A stretch of 44,851 nt of DNA, from NCBI GenBank assembly GCA_016795375.1, contig JAEUHJ010000049.1:1-44851 (forward strand), written 5' to 3'. Shown here piece by piece: positions 1 through 9,163 of the stretch. Below the pieces are notes generated by a model. It did no database searches. It was not told where the DNA came from and saw only the letters and a program-made list of their open reading frames with translations. This DNA comes from Verrucomicrobiaceae bacterium (GTDB lineage Bacteria; Verrucomicrobiota; Verrucomicrobiia; Verrucomicrobiales; Verrucomicrobiaceae). Position 1 is the first letter of the stretch. Every line of letters begins with the position of its first letter. Position numbers and translations under genes: made by a program.

Positions 1-89
1 AGCGGAGAAAAACGAAGATCAACAAGCACAAGCGCAAGAAGCGCATGCGCGCGAACCGCCACAAGAAGCGTTTGCGCTACAAGGCGTAA
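1..89 (+). CDS. C-terminal end of small AURKAIP1/COX24-type (bS22/mS38-like) ribosomal protein, partial
   Basis: The frame that starts at base 3 reads 28 residues to a TAA at 87-89. They are almost all Lys, Arg and His, with the order KINKHKRKKRMRANRHKKR. This matches the AURKAIP1/COX24 C-terminal domain, which in bacteria occurs as a free-standing protein of about 30-40 residues and belongs to the mS38/bS22 small-subunit ribosomal protein group. The start lies just outside the window. Such proteins are usually missed by gene callers because of their size. Family assignment rests on composition and the NKHKRKKR..NRHKKR pattern, which I recognise from Bacteroidetes and Verrucomicrobia homologues. 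Confidence 0.7.
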   Translation, partial: RRKTKINKHKRKKRMRANRHKKRLRYKA

Positions 90-159
90 CAGATAGCCTC
101 ACGGCATGGCTTGTCTCCGCAGTGCGAATCGATGGGATCGAATCGCCGGACGTTGTGTC

Positions 160-2049
160 ATGCACTGGCGCGGCCCGGCGTGCGCGGCCTTCGTTTTCGC
201 GGCGGCCCTCACTGTGAGCCCTGTGAAGGCGGTGGTGAAGGCGGACTTGTCGCCCGGTGACGTTGCTTCCGGTTCCTCCGACCTCCGGCTCAAGCCTGGC
301 GGGGAGATCACTGCCGATGTGCTGGCGCATTTCAGCGCCGCGCTGCAATTCGAGGCATCGGGAAAGCTCCGGCAGGCGCTGGAGCATTACCTCGCCGTCT
401 TCAAAGCCGATCCGACGAACGCCGGGCTGGCCGACCACACGGCCGGCATCGCGATGCAGTTTCAGGGACGTGCCGCCGCGATGAAAATCCTCGAGGACGC
501 GGTGGCCGCCAATCCGCGCTCCCCCGCGCCGCTGCTGAACCTGGCGCGTTTTGCCAGCACCTATCCGCCGGAGGATCTGTTCGAGAAAGACGACCGACCG
601 CTCAAGGCGGTGGCCGAGGCGCTGACGAAGTTCCCACAGTACGCGGAGGTGTATGAGGCCGCCGTTTTGCTGCACCTCACACAAAACGAACGTGACAAGG
701 CCGTCGCCGTGATGGAGCAGGCCGCCAGTCAGCCAAGCCGCGATCCACAATACTGGCTGGCAACGGGACGCGTCGCGGAACGCGTCTGGCCGCTCGGGCA
801 GGCCGAGTTCAACCTCGAATACCGCCAGCGTGTCGCGCCGTTTTTTGAAAACGCGCTCAAACACACCACCAAGGCCGACGCGGAGCAGGTCACGCTCGAA
901 GTGGCGCGGCAATGCCTGCTGACGAACGATCCCGAGCGTTCCCGGCAGCTCTGCGAGAAACTTTCCGTGGAGCATGGCAGCCTGGAGGCGCGCAAGCTGC
1001 TCTACCGGCTCTACGGCGCCGCCGAGCAGAAGGACAAGGCGCTCGCCACGCTGGAGCAGATCGTCAAACAAGCCCCTGACGACGCGGAGCAGCGGCGTCT
1101 GCTCGCCAGCGAGTACGACAAGCGCGAGCAGCCCGAAAAGGCCATCCCCCACCTCGAAGCGGCGATTCAAAACGGCGGCGGGGAGATCGGTGATTATGTG
1201 AAACTCGGCTGGCAGCTTTATGAGACGCGGAAGTTCGAGGACATGGTGCGCGTGGGGCAGCGCAGCGCGCGTCTGTTTCCCGATCATCCGCTGGTGCATT
1301 ACCAGCTCGCCATCGCGCATCGTTCGCGTGAGGAATGGGCGGCGTCCGTGAAGCATTTCGCCGAGGCCGAGCAGCACGCCGGCGCCACACAGACGGAGCT
1401 GCTCGACCGCCTGTTCTATTATCAATACGGTGTCACCCTGGCGCGGATGGACCGGCATGAGGAAGCGGTGAGCATCTATCAAAAGTCCATCAACCTCGCG
1501 CCCAAGGAGAAATCAGAGTTTGCCGCTGATGTGCTCTTTCAATACGGCGTGTCACTCTCCCATCTTAATCGCGACGAAGATGCCTCGGCTGCGTTGGAAA
1601 AATCAATCTCGCTGACACCTCCAGAAAGGGCCGAATTCATCGCCAACACGATGAATTACCTCGGCTACATGTGGTTGGAGCAGGACGCGCATCTCGACAA
1701 GGCGGGCGAATTCATCGCGAAGGCCAACGAATTGCTGCCCGACCAGCCCGCCTTCATCGACAGCCTCGGCTGGTTCCATTTCAAGAAGGGCGACTACGCT
1801 GCCGCGCTCAAGGAGCTGCAGCGCGCTGAAGCTCTCCTCACCAAAGCGCCTTCCACGATCAAGCCGGCAGACGCCGAAATCCTCGAGCACATCGGCCTCA
1901 CGCACCAGGCGCTGGGCGACAAGGCGAAGGCGCTCGAATACCTCGAACGCGCCAGCGCCTTGAAAACGCCCGATGCGAAAGCCCGCAAACGCATCGAGGA
2001 CGCGTTGCACAAACTCAAGGGCAGCAAAACCGACACGGAGAAGAAGTGA
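160..2049 (+). CDS. exported TPR-repeat protein
   Basis: The product has about 629 residues and is built almost entirely of tetratricopeptide-type helical pairs (patterns such as ALEHYLAVFKADPTNAGLA and KALEYLERASAL). It ends in a Lys-rich tail. TPR arrays are protein-protein scaffolds; the partner cannot be read from the sequence. An open frame begins at 106, but the ATG at 160 gives a clean signal peptide (MHWRGPACAAFVFAAAL...VKA) and is preferred. No strong Shine-Dalgarno is visible for either start. Secretion to the periplasm or outer membrane is inferred. The next gene is convergent, so it appears to be monocistronic. Confidence 0.85.
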   Translation: MHWRGPACAAFVFAAALTVSPVKAVVKADLSPGDVASGSSDLRLKPGGEITADVLAHFSAALQFEASGKLRQALEHYLAVFKADPTNAGLADHTAGIAMQFQGRAAAMKILEDAVAANPRSPAPLLNLARFASTYPPEDLFEKDDRPLKAVAEALTKFPQYAEVYEAAVLLHLTQNERDKAVAVMEQAASQPSRDPQYWLATGRVAERVWPLGQAEFNLEYRQRVAPFFENALKHTTKADAEQVTLEVARQCLLTNDPERSRQLCEKLSVEHGSLEARKLLYRLYGAAEQKDKALATLEQIVKQAPDDAEQRRLLASEYDKREQPEKAIPHLEAAIQNGGGEIGDYVKLGWQLYETRKFEDMVRVGQRSARLFPDHPLVHYQLAIAHRSREEWAASVKHFAEAEQHAGATQTELLDRLFYYQYGVTLARMDRHEEAVSIYQKSINLAPKEKSEFAADVLFQYGVSLSHLNRDEDASAALEKSISLTPPERAEFIANTMNYLGYMWLEQDAHLDKAGEFIAKANELLPDQPAFIDSLGWFHFKKGDYAAALKELQRAEALLTKAPSTIKPADAEILEHIGLTHQALGDKAKALEYLERASALKTPDAKARKRIEDALHKLKGSKTDTEKK

Positions 2050-2061
2050 GAAGCGCTCGCA

Positions 2062-3342
2062 TCACTCATGCAGCCGCTGGTCGCTGTCGATGAAGGCCCA
2101 GCAGAGCGCTGAGACGAGATACGTCGATGCGGCGACGTAGAGCACGCCGTCCCAGCCGAGGCCCATCGACTTCATCAACCAGGGCACCGCCACGCCGCCC
2201 AACGCGCCGCCGAGATTGCCGATCATGTTCATGCTGCCGGAGACAGAGCCGGCGAGCTTGCCGCCGATGTCCATGCACGCGCCCCAGGCGCCGGGCATCG
2301 ACAGGTCGTTGAAGAAACCGGACACGCCGAGCGCCAGCATCGCATACGTCGGGTTTTTCGTCTGTGCGGCAGCCACGATGAACAACCCGGCCGCCAGCAT
2401 GCCCGCCACGCCCACCGTGCGCCGCGCCGCGCTGATGCGGCCGCTCGCCGCCGCCATCTTTTTCGCCGCCAGGCCGCCCAGGAAGCAACCGATGCCGCCG
2501 AGGAAGAGCGGCAGGCCGTTCAGGATCGAAGTCGAGGTCGCCGCCATGTCCATGCCCAGCCCGTCCTTCGCCTCCATGAACTTCGGCATCCAGGTGATGT
2601 AGAAGTACCAGACGTAGCTGATGCAGAAGTAGTACACCCACAGCAACAACACCGACCGCGTGGCGAAAAGCCTGCCCCACGGGATCTTCGCGTGCCCACC
2701 GCCCAGGTTCTTCTGCGCGTCCTCCAGCAGCGCCAGCTCCGCCGCGTTCACTTTTGCGTTGTCCTTCGGATTGTCGCGGAACCACAGCGCGAAGAAGACC
2801 GCCCAGATCACACCAAGGAAGGCGAAGATCACGAAGGTCGTCCGCCAGCTCACCATGCCGAGCACCCACACCACCAGCAGCGGAGTGAAGGCCCCGCCCC
2901 AGCGTGCGAAGAGCCAGGTGATCCCCTGCGCCATGCCGTGCTCGCGCTGCGGCAGCCACACGCTGAACATCTTCGCGATGTTCGGAAAGCCGCCCGCCTC
3001 ACCCGCGCCGAAAAGAAACCGGCACACCATCATCGACATCTGGTTCCACGCATAGCCGGTGGCCGCGGTGAAGAAGCTCCAGAACATCACGATGCGCAGC
3101 AGCACCCGCCGCGGCCCCCATTTGTCCCCCAGCCAGCCGCCGGGAATCTCAAACAACGCGTAGGCCAGCGTGAAGGCGGAGAACACATAGCCCATCTGCG
3201 TGTCATCGAGGTGAAGATCCTCCTGGATGAACGGCCGCGCCTTCGAGATGCAAACGCGGTCGATGTAATGAATGATGCCGAGCATCACGGCAAAAACGAT
3301 CACGCCGTAACGCGTGCGGGAGGGACGGAGCGCAGAGTCCAT
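2062..3342 (-). CDS. MFS transporter, anion:cation symporter (ACS) type
   Basis: The product is 426 residues with about 12 hydrophobic segments, the usual size for a major facilitator. The N-terminal half carries the ACS subfamily pattern: IHYIDRVCIS in TM1, then FEIPGGWLGDKWGPRR, the loop 2-3 signature. This subfamily imports organic anions such as hexuronates, glucarate or phosphate esters in symport with a cation. The substrate cannot be decided here because no sugar-acid catabolic genes are adjacent. It is convergent with the TPR gene (12 bp apart). Confidence 0.88.
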   Translation of the reverse strand: MDSALRPSRTRYGVIVFAVMLGIIHYIDRVCISKARPFIQEDLHLDDTQMGYVFSAFTLAYALFEIPGGWLGDKWGPRRVLLRIVMFWSFFTAATGYAWNQMSMMVCRFLFGAGEAGGFPNIAKMFSVWLPQREHGMAQGITWLFARWGGAFTPLLVVWVLGMVSWRTTFVIFAFLGVIWAVFFALWFRDNPKDNAKVNAAELALLEDAQKNLGGGHAKIPWGRLFATRSVLLLWVYYFCISYVWYFYITWMPKFMEAKDGLGMDMAATSTSILNGLPLFLGGIGCFLGGLAAKKMAAASGRISAARRTVGVAGMLAAGLFIVAAAQTKNPTYAMLALGVSGFFNDLSMPGAWGACMDIGGKLAGSVSGSMNMIGNLGGALGGVAVPWLMKSMGLGWDGVLYVAASTYLVSALCWAFIDSDQRLHE

Positions 3343-3398
3343 GCGGGTAAAGCGCGCATGCTGTCATGCCGCCGCTCGCCTCGTCAATCCATCACTTT

Positions 3399-4220
3399 TC
3401 ACTCATGCCACGTCCGCGTCACGCGCTCGATCTTCAGCGCCCTGCCGGTGGCGGGGTCGATGGTGATGAGGGCGCCGTTCACGCGCACCGCGCCGGTGCC
3501 CACGCCGAAACGCGTGGGCCTCATGGTGTGGAAACGTTCCAGCACCGGTTCGATCTGGCTGCCGATCACGCTGTCCATCGGTCCGCACATGCCGGCGTCG
3601 CTTTGAAACGCGGTGCCTTTGGGCAGCACGCGTTCATCCGCAGTGGGCACATGCGTGTGCGTGCCGACCACGGCGGACACCTTGCCGTCGAGATGCCATC
3701 CCATCGCCACTTTTTCACTCGTGGCCTCGGCGTGGAAGTCCACGAAGATCACCGGCGTCTCCTCGCGCAGCTTTTCCACGCATTCAGCGATCGCGGGAAA
3801 CGGGTTGTCGAGCTGCTGGCCCATGAAAGTGCGGCCTTGCAGGTTCACCACGGCCACTTTGCACTTCTTCGACTCCAGAACGATGAAGCCGCCGCCTGGC
3901 GTGCCTTCGGGATAATTCAGCGGCCGCAGCATGCGCGGCTCCTCGGCGAGAAAGGGCACGATCTCCTTCTGGTCCCAGATGTGGTCCCCGCTCGTCACCA
4001 CCGCCGCCCCGGCACGCATGAGACCGATGGCGATCTTCGGCGTGATGCCGCGCCCGCCGGCGGAGTTTTCCCCGTTCACAACGATGAAGTCGAGCTTCAG
4101 CTCCTCCTTGAGCACCGGCAGCAGCAGCGAGACCGCCTTGCGGCCCGGTTCGCCCACCACATCGCCCAAAAAAAGCAGGCGGAAGAGCCCGTCCGTGTTG
4201 TCAGCCGCGTTGTCGTTCAT
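3399..4220 (-). CDS. ymdB: YmdB-family (TIGR00282) metallophosphoesterase
   Basis: The protein has 273 residues. Family motifs in order are LGDVVGEPGR (D20 metal ligand), VNGENSAGGRGIT, SGDHIWDQKEI, VDFHAEATSEK and VGTHTHVPTADE. Together they give the dinuclear metal centre of the 2',3'-cyclic nucleotide phosphodiesterase YmdB. In Bacillus this enzyme affects RNA turnover and biofilm choice, and in many genomes it sits near rny. A longer frame extends upstream to 4559, but it would run through the divergent amidase gene, so the ATG at 4218-4220 is chosen. It is divergently transcribed from the amidase across about 54 bp. Confidence 0.92.
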   Translation of the reverse strand: MNDNAADNTDGLFRLLFLGDVVGEPGRKAVSLLLPVLKEELKLDFIVVNGENSAGGRGITPKIAIGLMRAGAAVVTSGDHIWDQKEIVPFLAEEPRMLRPLNYPEGTPGGGFIVLESKKCKVAVVNLQGRTFMGQQLDNPFPAIAECVEKLREETPVIFVDFHAEATSEKVAMGWHLDGKVSAVVGTHTHVPTADERVLPKGTAFQSDAGMCGPMDSVIGSQIEPVLERFHTMRPTRFGVGTGAVRVNGALITIDPATGRALKIERVTRTWHE

Positions 4221-4274
4221 CGTGCCGCCACTTAGTAGATGATGAAGCCGGGGATCAAGTCTAGGATGCGCTTT

Positions 4275-5702
4275 ATGATGAATCGATTGATGCGCGGCGC
4301 CCCTCCGGCGGCCCTGCTCGTGTGCTGGATGACCGTGTCGGGCTTGGCCCAGACCATCGTGCCTGCCCCCGTCAAACCTCCCGTTCCTGCGGCCGCAGCT
4401 CCCGCGCCTGCTCTCACGCCGTCGCAGATCACTCCTGGCACCGCCACGCTCTCGATGCCTGCGCAACCTGCCGCGGTCGCACCAGCGCCGCCGCGTCTCG
4501 ACCGGCTCAGTCCGCTCGGCATCAAGCCGGACTGGTCCCGGCTGCAATCCTTCCATCAAACCCTCACACGCGCGGAATTCGAGATGCTCATGCGCGATCT
4601 CTATTCAGACAACTCCGCCTTTCCGCCTCCGTGGAAACTCGAGCCCGACGGCCTCGTGGTGATGACCGGCGATGCCACAAAGCCCGAGGCCCGCATCGCA
4701 TTCGCCACCCGTCCCGCCCCGCCGCCGCCCGGCATGCGCACCTGGCGCCGCGCCGCCGAACTGCCGCCGCTCAAGGGCCGCCCGCCGTTGAGTGATGTCC
4801 ACATCGCCATCGACCCTGGTCACATCGGCGGATCATTCGCCATCATGGAGGAGCGTCACCTCAGCTTCGCCCCCGGCGAGGCCATCCAGGAGGGCGATCT
4901 CACGCTCACCACCGCGCAAGTGCTCGCCGAGCGCCTCAAGTCTCTCGGAGCCTACGTCTCCCTCGTGCGTGAAAATGCCAGCCCGGTCACCGACAAACGC
5001 CCCGCCGATCTCGCGGACGCCGCGCGTCAAATCCTCATCGAAGCCGGCTTCCCCAAGCCTGTGGAGGGCTATGCCGGCCTCACCGGCGACGCGAAGATCC
5101 TCACCGTCCAGTGGCAGGACGAAAAACTCTTCTACCGCGTCAGCGAGATCCATGCCCGCGCCAAAAAGGTCAACGAGACCATCAAACCTGATGTCGTCCT
5201 CTGTCTGCACTACAACGCCGAGGCCTGGGGAGACGCCGCCAAGCCGCAGTTCTCGCCCGCGAACCACATGCATGTGCTCGTCAACGGTTGTTATTCGCCG
5301 GTGGAGCTGGAGCAGCAGGATGTGCGCTTCGAAATGCTCCACCGCCTGTTCTCACGCATGCACGAGGAGGAGCTGCCGCTGGCCGTGGCCGTGGCCGGGG
5401 GCCTGCGCGCCGCCACCGGCCTGCCAGCCTATGTTTACACCACGCCCAACGCACGGCACGCCGGGGACAACGCGTATGTCTATGCGCGCAACCTGCTCGC
5501 CAACCGCACATATCAGTGTCCTGTGGTTTACCTCGAACCCTACGTCATGAACAACGAGGAAACCTACCGCCGGCTGCTCAACGGCCACTTCATCGGCCGC
5601 ACGCTCATCGCCGGCCGGCTGCAGACCAGCGCCATCGAGGATTATGTGCGCGGCGTCGTGAACGGCGTGCTCGCCTACTACCAGAAAAACCGCCCGCAAT
5701 GA
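4275..5702 (+). CDS. exported N-acetylmuramoyl-L-alanine amidase-like protein (Amidase_3 type)
   Basis: After a signal peptide and a Pro/Ala-rich linker of about 60 residues comes a domain with AIDPGHIGG, a following Glu in GDLTLTTA, LHYNA and a late LEPYVMNNEE. This is the Zn-binding pattern (His, Glu, His, catalytic Glu) of Amidase_3 enzymes, which cut between MurNAc and L-Ala in peptidoglycan. The frame is open from 4239, but the ATG at 4275 has AGGA 8 nt upstream and starts an ordinary signal sequence, so it is preferred. The stop overlaps the next start by ATGA (4 nt), suggesting translational coupling to the epimerase/kinase fusion. Confidence 0.82.
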   Translation: MMNRLMRGAPPAALLVCWMTVSGLAQTIVPAPVKPPVPAAAAPAPALTPSQITPGTATLSMPAQPAAVAPAPPRLDRLSPLGIKPDWSRLQSFHQTLTRAEFEMLMRDLYSDNSAFPPPWKLEPDGLVVMTGDATKPEARIAFATRPAPPPPGMRTWRRAAELPPLKGRPPLSDVHIAIDPGHIGGSFAIMEERHLSFAPGEAIQEGDLTLTTAQVLAERLKSLGAYVSLVRENASPVTDKRPADLADAARQILIEAGFPKPVEGYAGLTGDAKILTVQWQDEKLFYRVSEIHARAKKVNETIKPDVVLCLHYNAEAWGDAAKPQFSPANHMHVLVNGCYSPVELEQQDVRFEMLHRLFSRMHEEELPLAVAVAGGLRAATGLPAYVYTTPNARHAGDNAYVYARNLLANRTYQCPVVYLEPYVMNNEETYRRLLNGHFIGRTLIAGRLQTSAIEDYVRGVVNGVLAYYQKNRPQ

Positions 5703-7135
5703 AGGTGCTCGTCGCAGGCTGTGGTTTTGTCGGAGAACGTGTCGCGGACCAGCTTCATGCCGCGGGGCATGAGGTGACCGGCCTCACGCATTCTTCTGAA
5801 TCGGCCGCGCGGCTCGCCGCGTTCAAGCCCTGGCGCGTGGAGTCCTGCGACATTTCAAATCGTGATTCCGTCGCCGCGCTTGCCTCCAGACTCGGCGCCC
5901 CGTGCATCGACGCCTTCATCCACTGCGCCAGTTCCAGCCGTGGCGGGGCGGAGATGTACCAAGCCGTCTATGTCGATGGCATGCGGCATCTCACGTCCGC
6001 ATTTCCAGCGGCCTTTGCGCTCCACACCAGCAGCACCAGCGTTTATCCGCAGGTCAACGGCGAAACCGTCGATGAAACCAGCGCCGCCGAGCCTGATCGC
6101 GACACCGGCCGCCTGCTGCGCGACGCGGAAAACATCACCCTGGCCGCCAACGGTGCCGTCGCCCGCCTCGCCGGCATCTATGGGCCGGGGCGCTCGTTCG
6201 TTTTGAAAAATCTGCTCGAAGGCAAATCTGTCATCGAGGGAAACAACGGCCAGGGGCGCATGCTCAATCAAATCCATGTCGATGACGCCGCCGCCGCGCT
6301 CGTCCACATCGTCACGCGGCGCATGGGCGGCATCTTCAATGTCGTCGATGACGCGCAGATGACGCAGCGGCAGTGCCTGGAGCGCCTGTGCATGACTTTC
6401 GGCGTCAAGCTGCCGCCCGAAAGCGAGCCTGACCCGGATCGCAAACGCGGCTGGAGCCACAAGCGCGTCTCCAACACCAAATTGCACTCCACCGGCTGGA
6501 AACCGCGTCATCCAGGCTATTTCGACGCGTTGCGTGACGATCCCGACCTTGTCCCGTCCATTTTGAATCTCGTGCATTCCGCAGCCGGAATCCCCTTGCA
6601 CCGCCAGCCGAACATCCTGCTCATCGGCCTCATGGGTTCGGGCAAAACCACCGTCGGCCGCATCGTCGCGCAGATGATCGGCTTCCAATTCGTCGATACT
6701 GACGCGATGATCGTCGAAGCCACTGGCAAAACCATCCCCGAAATCTTCGCCGCCGAAGGCGAGGCCGGGTTCCGCCTGCGTGAATCCGCCGCGCTGCGCT
6801 CCCTGCTCGGAAAACGCGGCTGCGTCATCGCCACCGGCGGCGGCATCATCACGCAGCCGCGCAACCTGCCGGTCCTGCGCCATCTCGGTTACATCGCCTG
6901 GCTGGACGCCGACCCCGAACGCCTCGCCCGCCGCACCGCCTCGAACAACAACCGTCCGCTGCTCGCCGGCGAGGAAGATCCAAAGGCCAAGCTCGAACGT
7001 CTGCTCATCGAGCGCAAACCGCTCTACAAATCCCTCGCTGATCTACGCATCAAGACCGCCGAGCTCACGCCGCAAGAGACCGCGTACGGCGTCACGGAAA
7101 GCGCGCGCGTTTTCTTCGCGAAGATGCGGCGCTAA
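5699..7135 (+). CDS. aroK: fusion: NAD(P)-dependent epimerase-like (SDR) domain + shikimate kinase
   Basis: One uninterrupted 478-residue frame encodes two enzymes. Residues 1-295 form an extended SDR Rossmann domain with GCGFVG at 7-12 and LAGIYGPGR at 158-165, resembling YeeZ/YbjT-type epimerases. The usual YxxxK pair is not evident (Y116 is not followed by Lys). Residues 305-478 are a full shikimate kinase: P-loop GLMGSGKT at 310-317, shikimate-binding D333/D335, TGGGI at 379-383 and the lid region NNNRPLL. AroK phosphorylates shikimate in aromatic amino acid synthesis and is normally about 170 residues alone. The start overlaps the amidase stop (ATGA). An internal TTG start for a separate kinase near 6597 cannot be excluded. 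Confidence 0.88.
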   Translation: MKVLVAGCGFVGERVADQLHAAGHEVTGLTHSSESAARLAAFKPWRVESCDISNRDSVAALASRLGAPCIDAFIHCASSSRGGAEMYQAVYVDGMRHLTSAFPAAFALHTSSTSVYPQVNGETVDETSAAEPDRDTGRLLRDAENITLAANGAVARLAGIYGPGRSFVLKNLLEGKSVIEGNNGQGRMLNQIHVDDAAAALVHIVTRRMGGIFNVVDDAQMTQRQCLERLCMTFGVKLPPESEPDPDRKRGWSHKRVSNTKLHSTGWKPRHPGYFDALRDDPDLVPSILNLVHSAAGIPLHRQPNILLIGLMGSGKTTVGRIVAQMIGFQFVDTDAMIVEATGKTIPEIFAAEGEAGFRLRESAALRSLLGKRGCVIATGGGIITQPRNLPVLRHLGYIAWLDADPERLARRTASNNNRPLLAGEEDPKAKLERLLIERKPLYKSLADLRIKTAELTPQETAYGVTESARVFFAKMRR

Positions 7136-7232
7136 TTTTCCAGCATCAGTCCGGACGGTACGCGATCAGCGGAGGCGGGGAGTTTCGCATTCTACGCGTT
7201 GCGTGCACGTCCTGCCGCTCCAGTCTGCGTGA

Positions 7233-8606
7233 ATGGCTTCCCTCGCCGATCAACTCGCAAATCTCCTCGGTCCTGGCCGCGTTTCCATCACGCCGGCGGA
7301 TCTCGCCACGCACAGCACGGACAAATGGTTCGCGGCCAATCCGCCCCAAGTCGTCGTGCATGCCGGATCGGCCGAGGACGTGTCCAAAACATTGCGCTTC
7401 GCCAACGAGCACAAGATTCCCGTCACACCGCAGGGTGCGCGCGTCGGTTACGTCGGCGGCGCGGTGCCGGTGCGCGGCGGCATCGCCCTTTCGGTGACGA
7501 GGATGAACCGCATCATCGAAATCAACACGCAGGACGGTGTCGTCATCGTCGAACCTGGCGTCATCACGGGTGATTTGCAGGCGGCGGTGCGCAAACTTGG
7601 CTGGTTCTACCCGCCGGATCCAGCGTCATTGAAGGAATGCAGCCTCGGCGGCAACATCGCCACCAACGCCGGCGGGCCGCGCTGCCTGAAATACGGTGTC
7701 ACGCGGCATTATGTGCTCGGTCTGGAGGCCGTGCTCGCGGATGGCTCCATCGTGAAGGCCGGAGGCCGCTGTCACAAAAACAAAACCGGCTTCGACCTCA
7801 CCGGCCTCATGGTTGGCAGCGAAGGCATGCTCGGCGTCGTCACCCGGGCCACGCTGCGCATCATCCCGCATCCACCGATGCGCGCGATGCTCTCCGCAGG
7901 CTTCAAATCATTCACGGAGGCAGCCAACGCCGTGCAGCGCATCCTCGGCGGCGGCTTCCTGCCCTCCGCGCTCGAAATCGCCGACAAGTTCACCCTGCGC
8001 GCCGCGCGCGAATATCTGGGCGAGTCTGTCACGCCACAAGGTGACGCGCACCTGCTCGTCGAGATCGACGGCCAGGCCGAATCGGTCAAAGGCGAGCTGC
8101 AACAGCTCGTCAAACTCGTGCGCGACCTCGGCTGCATCTGCTTGAACGAGGCGATGGGGGAAGAAGCCTGCGAGGCATTCTGGAAGCTGCGCCGCGAGTT
8201 CAGCTACAGCCTGCGCAACACCGGCCTGATCAAGCTCAACGAGGACATCGTCGTGCCGCGCGGCAAGCTCGTCGAGCTGGTCGATTTCGCGGAGAAACTC
8301 CAGGAAGATTCCGGTTTTCCTGTCGCCTGCTTCGGTCATGCGGGCGATGGCAACATTCACGTCAACATCATGGTGCCCACGATGGACGATCCCGCGGTCC
8401 GCGCACGCGCCGAGACCGCGCTCGACCGTCTGTTTCATCAAATCATCGCCTGGGATGGCGCGATCACCGGCGAGCACGGCATCGGCGTTGCGAAGAAGCG
8501 CTGGTGGCGCCACGCCGTCCCCCCCGCCGCGCACGAAACGCATCTGCGCCTGAAGGCCGCGCTCGATCCGAACGGCATCCTGAATCCTGGGAAATTTCTC
8601 GACTGA
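7233..8606 (+). CDS. glcD: FAD-linked oxidase, GlcD / D-lactate dehydrogenase family
   Basis: The 457-residue protein has the FAD_binding_4 (PCMH) fold: VTPQGARVGYVGGAVPVRGGIALS, then PDPASLKECSLGGNIATNAGGPRCLKYG. The C-terminal FAD-oxidase domain follows with FGHAGDGNIHVNIMV and TGEHGIGVAKKRW. These are the signatures of glycolate oxidase subunit D and of D-lactate/2-hydroxyacid dehydrogenases, which oxidise a 2-hydroxy acid and pass electrons to the quinone pool or a partner subunit. No glcE or glcF is adjacent, so it may act as a stand-alone D-2-hydroxyacid dehydrogenase. It lies 97 bp after aroK. Confidence 0.9.
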   Translation: MASLADQLANLLGPGRVSITPADLATHSTDKWFAANPPQVVVHAGSAEDVSKTLRFANEHKIPVTPQGARVGYVGGAVPVRGGIALSVTRMNRIIEINTQDGVVIVEPGVITGDLQAAVRKLGWFYPPDPASLKECSLGGNIATNAGGPRCLKYGVTRHYVLGLEAVLADGSIVKAGGRCHKNKTGFDLTGLMVGSEGMLGVVTRATLRIIPHPPMRAMLSAGFKSFTEAANAVQRILGGGFLPSALEIADKFTLRAAREYLGESVTPQGDAHLLVEIDGQAESVKGELQQLVKLVRDLGCICLNEAMGEEACEAFWKLRREFSYSLRNTGLIKLNEDIVVPRGKLVELVDFAEKLQEDSGFPVACFGHAGDGNIHVNIMVPTMDDPAVRARAETALDRLFHQIIAWDGAITGEHGIGVAKKRWWRHAVPPAAHETHLRLKAALDPNGILNPGKFLD

Positions 8607-8657
8607 CCATTCAGGCTGGATGGAAGGCGGAAGTCCGCGCCACAACTGCCGGAGCAG

Positions 8658-9098
8658 TCATTTCTCTCCTGCAAGCGTGACCGCGCCAGTGACGATCACA
8701 TGGCCGGCCTCATCGCGAATCTCGCCGCTCACCTGCCCCAGCGTGTCCAGCATGCCCTGCAATGTGCCGCTGATGTGAATCGACTGGCCGGGTGTGATGC
8801 TGCCGAGGATTTTGATCTGACGCACGGCGGTGAGGCGCAGATTTTTGAGCGGAGCTTCGCCGGGCCGGGTTTGAATCAAAATGCCGCCGAGCTGCGCCAG
8901 CGCCTCGATCATCAGCACGCCGGGCATCAACGGAGCGCCGGGAAAATGACCGCGCAGGAATTCCTCGTCGCCCTTGAGCCTCCAGACCGCCTTGGCGGAC
9001 GAGCCGGGCACGAGTTCGACGAGTTCATCGATGAAGCGGAACTCCGGCCCGTGCGGCAGGGAGGAAAGCGCTTGAACAGGATCGACGGGCGGTGACAT
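8658..9098 (-). CDS. fabZ: 3-hydroxyacyl-ACP dehydratase, FabZ-type hotdog protein
   Basis: The 146-residue single hotdog domain carries GHFPGAPLMPGVLMIEALAQLGG, with catalytic His51 and Glu65 in the positions expected for FabZ. The enzyme dehydrates 3-hydroxyacyl-ACP to trans-2-enoyl-ACP in type II fatty acid synthesis. It is read divergently from an acyltransferase gene, an arrangement consistent with a lipid-synthesis neighbourhood. A specialised aryl-polyene or outer-membrane lipid pathway dehydratase is a possible alternative, because it is not beside lpxA/lpxC. Confidence 0.85.
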   Translation of the reverse strand: MSPPVDPVQALSSLPHGPEFRFIDELVELVPGSSAKAVWRLKGDEEFLRGHFPGAPLMPGVLMIEALAQLGGILIQTRPGEAPLKNLRLTAVRQIKILGSITPGQSIHISGTLQGMLDTLGQVSGEIRDEAGHVIVTGAVTLAGEK

Positions 9099-9163
9099 CC
9101 TTCCGTCTTATTCAGGAATCACCACCAGAGCAAACGTCAAGATGCGCGCCGTTGGCGGGTCGC

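Noticed and set aside
19..1482. Long minus-strand open frame opposite the TPR gene
   Set aside because: Its translation has no domain and is Arg/Leu/Gly-rich as expected for the reverse of a GC-rich gene. The plus-strand TPR pattern and signal peptide explain the region.
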